Assembly (NCBI RefSeq): GCF_910594005.1
Contig: NC_057831.1
Location: 39,080,001-39,144,000 of the forward strand
Source of the DNA: Cervus elaphus
Lineage: Eukaryota; Chordata; Mammalia; Artiodactyla; Cervidae
Reading direction: 5' to 3'
DNA: 64,000 nt
The translations under genes and the position numbers were made by a program. Positions 57,997-64,000 of the stretch are shown piece after piece (the first letter of the stretch is position 1; every line of letters starts with the position of its first letter). The notes beneath the pieces are model-generated. The model saw only the letters and a program-made list of their open reading frames with translations. It was not told the origin of the DNA and did not search any database.

Positions 57997-58344
57997 GACA
58001 AATGCAATGATAGTGTTAGAAATAGGTATTTTACAAATAAAGCTTGAACAGTATTTATTCTATTCAATATTTTAATTGAATTATATGGTAAGTATGTTCA
58101 CACCATATTATTTTCAATGATAGTGATTTTCCTGTGTTCTTTGCTAATATGTCTTTAATGTCAATGACAGTAATTGGCACAGAAACAGTGCTTGATAAAT
58201 ATCTGATCAATTGAATTGAGAGATGTATGAAGAAATGCTTTCTTTACCTAGTTGTTATACCACTCCAATGCAATATTATTTTGGATTCTGTGTGTATTCT
58301 CACAGATCTTTTAAGCAGTCAAATTCAAGGTATACTTTTTTTTC

Positions 58345-58755
58345 TGTTTGATTTTTTTGCCAGCTTTATTAAAGTATAATTTGCATGCAGTAAATGACAC
58401 ATTTAACTTGCATACTTTTATAACTTCTGACTTATAAACACACCCATGAAACCATCTTCAAATCAAGAGTGAAAATATCCATTACCTTCCAAAGCTTCCT
58501 TGTAGCCCTTTATTTCTCTTTCTAGCCCAACCCTAACTCTGTCCCCAGGCAACCACTGATATGGTTTTACTATGGATTAGTTTGTATTTTCCAGAGTTTT
58601 ATATAAAGGGACATACAACATATATTACTTTTCTCTGGCTTCTTCCACTTAGCATAATTATTTGTACTTCATCCATGATGATATCTCCATCCATGATGAT
58701 ATAGGTTTGCTTCTTTTTAATTTTTGAGTAGTGTTCTGTAGTGCTGGAGACCCAT
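58345..58755 (-). mobile_element. Ancient L1 3' UTR
   Basis: Reversed old-L1 order: ccagctttattaaagtataat, caggcaaccactgatatgg, tcttccacttagcataatt and tttttgagtagtgttctgta. A local duplication of tccatgatgatat lies at about 58673-58703. Confidence 0.75.
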
Positions 58756-59671
58756 TTGTGAATTTTAAGCAACTGGATGATATTTTCCTTTTATATTCAT
58801 TAGGTCAAGGTGAGTTGATCTAATTCTATCGCTAGGTTAGTTTTATACTATTCCTTGTTCTTCTTTATAGGAATATTATAAGATATTTTCCATGAACTGA
58901 CTATTTTGGTTATAAACTTTTCTGGAAGCTAATCACTATGCTTAGGAAAACATCCTCTTGACTGTTCATACAGTGAATGCTTGTTTATCATTATGAGCTT
59001 GGCATTTCAGTATCTTCTGAAATATCTTCTCTGTCTGTAATGAGAAGGTTCAATTTCTCCTCTGTGTTGTTTCAGGATTGTTCTGTCATTTCTTTGGCAT
59101 TTATTGCATCCTATGTTAATTATTTATGCTTACGTATTTATATTCCACTTGAATCTGAGTTTTTTAGATCCATAATATGTCTTGGCTAACATTTTATATC
59201 CAAAATTTATTTATTTCAATGCCAGAACTATAATCATGGTAAATATAATTTTGCTGAACTTGCATTGTGATTGCCATAGGGTTAAATTGAATGAAATAGA
59301 ATTATTAGGGTTACCTCTCTTCAACCTCTGGAATGAAATGAAGAAGGCAATGAAGATGATTTTGAATGAATCATGTCAGAGTGATATCCAAACAGATGGT
59401 GGCTCTCTCCAGGTGCCATTCTCAGGATGGGAGGATGATAGTTAAATCTGGCCACTCACAGCTGGCATACAATATCCTCTGGAATCATGACTATATTTAT
59501 TGGTGGACTGAAGAGACTCAAGTAGTTCTCCTGAACTGTTAATATACATGAAAAGTTTCTTTTTTAGGTGTTGTTAGTTCAAACAAGATTGTTCAAGCAA
59601 ATCTAAGGGAACGAATATCATAATTATTTAAACAAATGGTTAATTAACATAATAAAGTTAACAGTCATAAC
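58756..59671. other. No gene recognised
   Basis: AT-rich. Frames of 70 and 87 codons have no recognisable product. Confidence 0.35.
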
Positions 59672-59890
59672 CAATGGTTCTCAACAGGGGGTGGTTCCGC
59701 ACCACTGAGGAAGATTTAACCATCAAGGGTATTTTCCTTGCCTGGTGATATTAATACTTATTGGGGAAATGGGAACTACTGGTATTGTGGATCCTAAAGA
59801 TAAACATTCTGCAATGCTGGGGTAGTCTCTACAAGGAAGAATTATAGTGCTCTACATTTTAATAGCAGTCCCATTGTGAAACACTGATAC
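59672..59890 (+). mobile_element. hAT (Charlie-like) DNA transposon relic
   Basis: Starts caatggttctcaacaggggg, continues with gcctggtgatattaatactt and ctgcaatgctggggtagtct, and ends near tgtgaaacactg. Same family type as 63165-63400. Non-autonomous, dead. Confidence 0.6.
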
Positions 59891-60467
59891 TAAACAATTG
59901 GGGGATAATTAGCACAACATGCTTGCAAAAGTGCCTTGGCCCTGATTCTTTTCCATTGCTTGGTTCTGTTTCCAATGGCCCTCCTCTTCTGAGTTCCCTG
60001 TAAATCCCAGTTTCAGAAGCTGGTGTATTGGGTACTTTCTTATATCAATAATCTTATATTCAGAAACTTTTTCAGCTCTCTGTATGCAAATTCTCTAAGT
60101 TCAACCTTGATAGCATAGCCCTCCTCATCAATTCCTTTCCTCAAGCTTTGTCTGTTCTTTGTTATTTCAGAAACTTGTGAAGATGCTGGAATTATCCAAG
60201 TTAACCAAATCTGTGGATTTGCCACTTAGGAATTTCTGTGTAATTCCTCCTTACAGAGTTGCAGCAATGCTAAGGTTTTATAGTGCTCTATAGAGATTTT
60301 GACAAGAAAGAGCACTACTGGCTTTTCTAAATTTTAAGGTATATTTTAAATATATATTTAAAATATTTCTTTCAGTATTTTATATTTGCCTTTATGGGGT
60401 AGTGTTTCTTTCCCTGCCAAAATATTTTAAAAAGCCATCACTAAATTTTTGTAGTAAAACTGACTGC
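59891..60467. other. No gene recognised
   Basis: AT-rich unique-looking sequence. Confidence 0.35.
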
Positions 60468-60478
60468 ATTTGAAAATT

Positions 60479-60691
60479 GTGTGCTCAGTCGCTCAGTCAT
60501 GTCTGAGTCTTTGGACCCCATGGACCATAGCCCACCAGGCTCCTCTATCCATGGAATTTTCCAGGCAAGAATGCTGGAGTGGGTTCCCATTTCCTCTTCT
60601 ACAGGATCAGACTCAGGGATTGAACTTCCATCTCTGGCATCTTCTGCATCCGCAGGTGGGTTCTTTACCACTTAGCAACCTGGGAAGCCCA
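60479..60691 (-). mobile_element. Bov-tA SINE with 11-bp duplication
   Basis: Reversed Bov-tA from gctcagtcgctcagtcatgtc to gcaacctgggaagccc. Flanks atttgaaaatt (60468-60478) and atttgagaatt (60692-60702) match 10/11. Confidence 0.96.
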
Positions 60692-60879
60692 ATTTGAGAA
60701 TTAGAGAACATCATTACATCAGGATCAAATGCTACCTGTAAGAGCATTCCTTTTAACCCTAGGACTTCAGATGTAGTGCCTGGGACAGTCATCTAGAGAA
60801 GATACAATTAAAAACTGTGCTCTTAGTATTTGCATAGTCATTGCTGTTTTAAAGATTTTTGAGTGGAAACACTACATGG

Positions 60880-61065
60880 TAAGTTTATGAGCATGGACTT
60901 TGTAAACAGACAGACTTAGGTTCTAATTTCCAGCTTCAAGACTTACCAATTGTATGTCATCAAGTATCTGAGACGAGAGTATGTATGTATGTAGGTATGT
61001 ATCTGCCCAGGGGTTAGCTCAGTACCTGGTGTATATTAAGTATTCCATTCTTGATAACTAGTATT
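60880..61065 (+). mobile_element. MIR SINE with internal (GTAT)n
   Basis: MIR order: tgagcatggactttgtaaac, agacttaggttctaatttcc, acttaccaattgtatgtcat, then a GTAT run at 60979-61002 and tcagtacctggtgtatattaag. Confidence 0.65.
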
Positions 61066-61632
61066 AAGTTTATCCAGGTTCTGGCCTCCCATCTTCCTTT
61101 CATCAAGCATACTTACGTATGTAAGCAGAGGGTTTAGACTGATACTTTGGAGAGCTCCCCCAATTCTGTGTCTTTCTGCAAGCTCTGGCTCTTCCTATCA
61201 TCTTGGACCATTCAGCACTGCAGGGAACTCAGACAAATATCTCTAATGCATGCAAAGGCAGCAGTCTCCACAGGAACCAACAGGAGACAGAGCTGGAAAT
61301 GTCTTCCTTCCCCTTGGCATCTTTTCCCTTCCTTCTCCCCAAGCCAACACACCAGCTGTCCAAGTATAGACAGATTTACATACTAAAAATTTAGGCTATG
61401 GTATTCAAAAAATCCCAAACCAAAACAAAAAACAGTGAGGGATTTTGTGTATAGTGGAGATGGAATTCAGGAAGACGTCCAGCTTAAGCATGGATTCTTC
61501 CACCGTGATTTTCTTTTCACTGGTCGTTTGATGGACTGGTTCCTTTATTACAGATGTCATAACAAGAGATTTGTGGTCCAGATCCTGCCTGAAAAAAATA
61601 CAACATTAAACAAAATTGAATTACTGATAACA
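61066..61632. other. No gene recognised
   Basis: Unique-looking. The 79-codon frame at 61147-61386 has no recognisable domain. Confidence 0.35.
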
Positions 61633-61644
61633 ATTCTTTTTGGT

Positions 61645-61853
61645 GGGCTTCCCAGGTGGCTGAGTGGGTAAAGAACCTGCTTGCAATTCAGGAGATGCCG
61701 GATTCGGTTCTTGGGTCGGGAAGATCCCCTGGGGGAGGGCACAGCAATCCACTCCAGTATTCTTGCCTGGAGAATCCCATGGACAGAGGAGCCTGGCAGG
61801 CTACAGTCCATGGGTCACAAAGAGTCAGACACAACTGAAGTGATTGAGCATAC
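61645..61853 (+). mobile_element. Bov-tA SINE, first of a compound pair
   Basis: Head gggcttcccaggtggctgag, B-box-like ggattcggttc, complete body and tail. The flanks attctttttgg (61633-61643) and attcattttgg (61854-61864) match 10/11. Confidence 0.95.
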
Positions 61854-61863
61854 ATTCATTTTG

Positions 61864-62185
61864 GTAGCTCAGCTGGTAAAGAATCTGCCTGCAATGTGGG
61901 AGACCCTGGTTCAATTCCTGGGTTGGGACGATCCCCTGGAGAAGGGATAGGCTACCCACTCCAGTATTCTTGGGCTTCCCTCATGGCTCAGACAGTAAAG
62001 AATCTGCTTGCAATATGGGAGATTTGGATTTGATCCCTGGGTTGGGAAGATCCCCTTGGAGAAGGGAATGGCAACTCACTCCAGTATTCTTGCTTGGAGA
62101 ATTCCAAGGACAGAGGAGCCTGGCAGTCTACAGTCCATGGGATCACAAAGAGTCGGACACAACTGAGTGACTTTCACTTCACTTC
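61864..62185 (+). mobile_element. Dimeric Bov-tA SINE, second of the pair
   Basis: A head at 61864 lacking its first bases is joined by ctccagtattcttgggctt to a second head at ~61972, then one full body and the tail variant ctgagtgactttcacttcac. The word attcttttt recurs at 62186-62194, matching 61633-61641. Confidence 0.94.
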
Positions 62186-62304
62186 ATTCTTTTTAAGATT
62201 AGAAGAGATGACATAAAAATCTGAAATTCTAGTTTCTGTTTAGATGTCAGGAGACCTGGCATTCATGAGCCTTATTCTTGCTTGGCAACAATCAACTATA
62301 GCTT

Positions 62305-62512
62305 AGTAGGAACTCCTGTAAAGAATCTGCTTGCAATGTGGGTGACCTGAGTTCAATTTCTGGGTAGGAAAGATCCCCTGGAGAAGGGCATGGCAACCCA
62401 CACCAGTATTCTTACCTGGGGGCTCCCATGGACAGAGGAGCCTGGCAGGTTACAGTCCCTAGTGCTGCAGAGTCAAACACGACTAAAGTGACTTAACACA
62501 CATACACATATC
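62305..62512 (+). mobile_element. Bov-tA SINE
   Basis: A worn head (ggaactcctgtaaagaatctg; the gtggctcagtgg part is lost), then a full body and the tail cacgactaaagtgacttaac. Third Bov-type element within 900 bases. Confidence 0.93.
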
Positions 62513-62592
62513 TATTCTTTTTCAAATCACTTTCCCATTTAGGTTATTATACTGTGTTGAACAGAGTTCCTGCTATATTATCCATTCTTAAG

Positions 62593-62785
62593 AGCAGTGT
62601 TTCTCAGACGCTGATGTAGATGCAGCATAAACCTGCATCAAAATACCTGGAGTGCTTATTAAAATGCTATTTCCTTAGCCCTTGACTGTGTCTATTAAAT
62701 CAAAATAATGGAGAATAAGACCCAGGAATGTGAATGCTTGATACATTCCTAAGATAATCATACACTAAAATTCAAAGACTGCTGC
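62593..62785 (+). mobile_element. MER5-type hAT relic
   Basis: Starts cagtgtttctcagacgctga, includes cctgcatcaaaatacctggag, tgcttattaaaatgctattt and cccaggaatgtgaatgc, in MER5 order. Confidence 0.72.
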
Positions 62786-63164
62786 ATCCCAAACTTTTAA
62801 AAAGTTGATTCTTCTGGGTTGACATTAGCTTCAGTGATTTTTCTTTTCTCTTTTTTTTTTTATGTTGGAAAGACTCTGGAATTAACAGCTTATAGTTTGG
62901 GATCCCTGTTTTAAGAGTACTTCACGGTCTTTTAGATAAGTTAGTATAAACCATTTTTTTTTCTTGCGTCATGATTTCCATTAACAATTTCATCATCGTG
63001 TTTATTATAACATGTACTCTGAGTGGGTAGTTCAATCCTTTAGAAAAATTCTCTATCCAACCTTAACTTTGAACAGCACTGGTAACACAAAGGACATAGT
63101 GGAGAACAATCCCAGGGATCAAATGACCCCCAGGCAATATATTTTACTTTGAAATACTTTGGTA
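62786..63164. other. No gene recognised
   Basis: T-runs near 62853 and 62954. Nothing else is identified. Confidence 0.35.
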
Positions 63165-63400
63165 CAGTGGTTCTCAGGTAGGGACAATGCCATCACCTGA
63201 AAACATTTGTCAATGTCTGGTGATATTTTTAACTACATTAGGGAAGGGATGTCAGTGGCAGTTTTTGGGTAGAGGGGCCAAAGGTACTGCTGAATATCCT
63301 ATGGACATTCTGTTAAATGTCCTAACATGTAGATGGAAACTTCCCAAAGCAAAGAATTATCAGGCCTTAAAATGTCAAAATTGTTGAGCTTCAGAAAGTC
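63165..63400 (+). mobile_element. hAT (Charlie-like) DNA transposon relic
   Basis: Starts with the hAT end cagtggttctcaggtaggga. Internal words catttgtcaatgtctggtga, ggtagaggggccaaaggtac and gcaaagaattatcaggcctt fit a common non-autonomous family. Confidence 0.75.
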
Positions 63401-63641
63401 TGCTTTAGAGTTTTCTTTCAGCACTGAAATGCACTAGATGCCAGGAATATCTATTTTGACTCACAGTTCCACTTCTAAATGACAGCAGAAAAAAATGGTC
63501 ACTTGATCACATACACTGGACAGATATACTATACCCTAAGGTACAGGAGCTTGGAAACTTAAGGGGGTTGAGGATTGGTACCTAAACTACTTTCACTGGT
63601 AATTGATTACATAGAGTTTACAATCCAAACTCTTTGGCCTT

Positions 63642-63807
63642 GTGGTTCACAGGCATCAGTACCCATCAAAACTGCCTGGGAGATTGTTAAAATGTAGATT
63701 TTGGAGTCTGGAGTAGGTCTGCAGTGGTGCCAATAATTTTCTTTTCTTACAAATTCCCTGGAAATGCTGATGCTTCTGGTCCAGGGACCACTTTAAGTAC
63801 TACTGTG
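63642..63807 (+). mobile_element. MER5-type hAT relic
   Basis: Begins gtggttcacaggcatcagta, includes aactgcctgggagattgtta, ggagtctggagtaggtctg, aatgctgatgcttctggtcc and ends accactttaagtactactg. This is the MER5 order with hAT-like inverted ends. Confidence 0.78.
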
Positions 63808-64000
63808 TGTCACTTTCTATTGGTCTGGTCCCAGTTTGTCTTTGGAATCTTTTTAATTGTCATCACTGAAGTATCTGTAGCAAAACCAGGTGGAAATCCT
63901 CTTTGATTCCTGTTACATCTGCCATTTATTTACTTATTTTTATATCAGTGATTTATTTCTGTTTTAATTTTTCTCAGAATTTATTGCTATGTTTCACAGC
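63808..64000. other. Window end, nothing recognised
   Basis: AT-rich sequence running off the window, with no supported feature. Confidence 0.4.

Overview
This 64 kb window is nuclear DNA from a ruminant, most likely a bovid. The diagnosis rests on repeats. There are about two dozen SINEs of the Bov-tA, dimeric Bov-tA and Bov-A classes, three BovB (RTE-type) LINE copies, L1 copies of the ruminant type and one CHR-type SINE of cetartiodactyls. The species cannot be decided from sequence alone. The DNA is AT-rich and poor in CpG. I found no convincing protein-coding exon, tRNA, rRNA, CRISPR array or operon. Nearly every longer open frame is a translated SINE, L1 or BovB, or chance. The window looks like an intergenic or long-intron desert.

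Layout. 0-3.3 kb: an ancient L1 split by a young L1 that carries a 5' inversion and a clear 13-bp target-site duplication, then a Bov-tA. 3.3-8.2 kb: mostly unique AT-rich DNA with faint MIR, L2 and L1 relics and one Bov-tA. 8.2-10.7 kb: two SINEs and the longest BovB copy, a dead reverse-transcriptase fragment. 11.6-15.4 kb: MER5-like, MIR and old L1 relics plus Bov-tA. 18.1-18.4 kb: CHR SINE. 22.2-22.6 kb: an MLT1-type LTR. 23-25.7 kb: two L1 3' ends, an L2 and a MIR. 27.8-28.4 kb: a dimeric and a monomeric Bov-tA. 29.2-31.9 kb: an L2, then two unexplained GC-richer blocks. 33-36.1 kb: the densest SINE cluster. 37.8-42.3 kb: a hAT relic, MIR, BovB 3' end, L1 3' end and an old L1 with a nested Bov-tA. 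42.3-45.9 kb: mostly unique, with one block that looks like conserved non-coding DNA. 45.9-53.3 kb: MLT1-type LTR, MIRs, an old L1 with a nested Bov-tA, dimeric Bov-tA, L2, BovB and a short L1. 53.3-58.3 kb: mostly unique, with two candidate conserved blocks and a polypurine/G-quadruplex tract. 58.3-64 kb: old L1, hAT relics, MIR and a compound Bov-tA cluster.

No genes work together here. The coherent biology is retrotransposition: BovB and L1 as sources of machinery, their SINE passengers, and target-site duplications that allow many insertions to be delimited to the base. I saw no evidence of an undescribed biological system. The most useful leads are two ultra-short SINE-tail insertions (33977-34022 and 25174-25198), the twin-primed L1, and several repeat-free blocks worth testing for conservation. 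Family names are from recognition by eye, without a database search, and boundaries without a stated duplication are good to roughly 5-30 bases.
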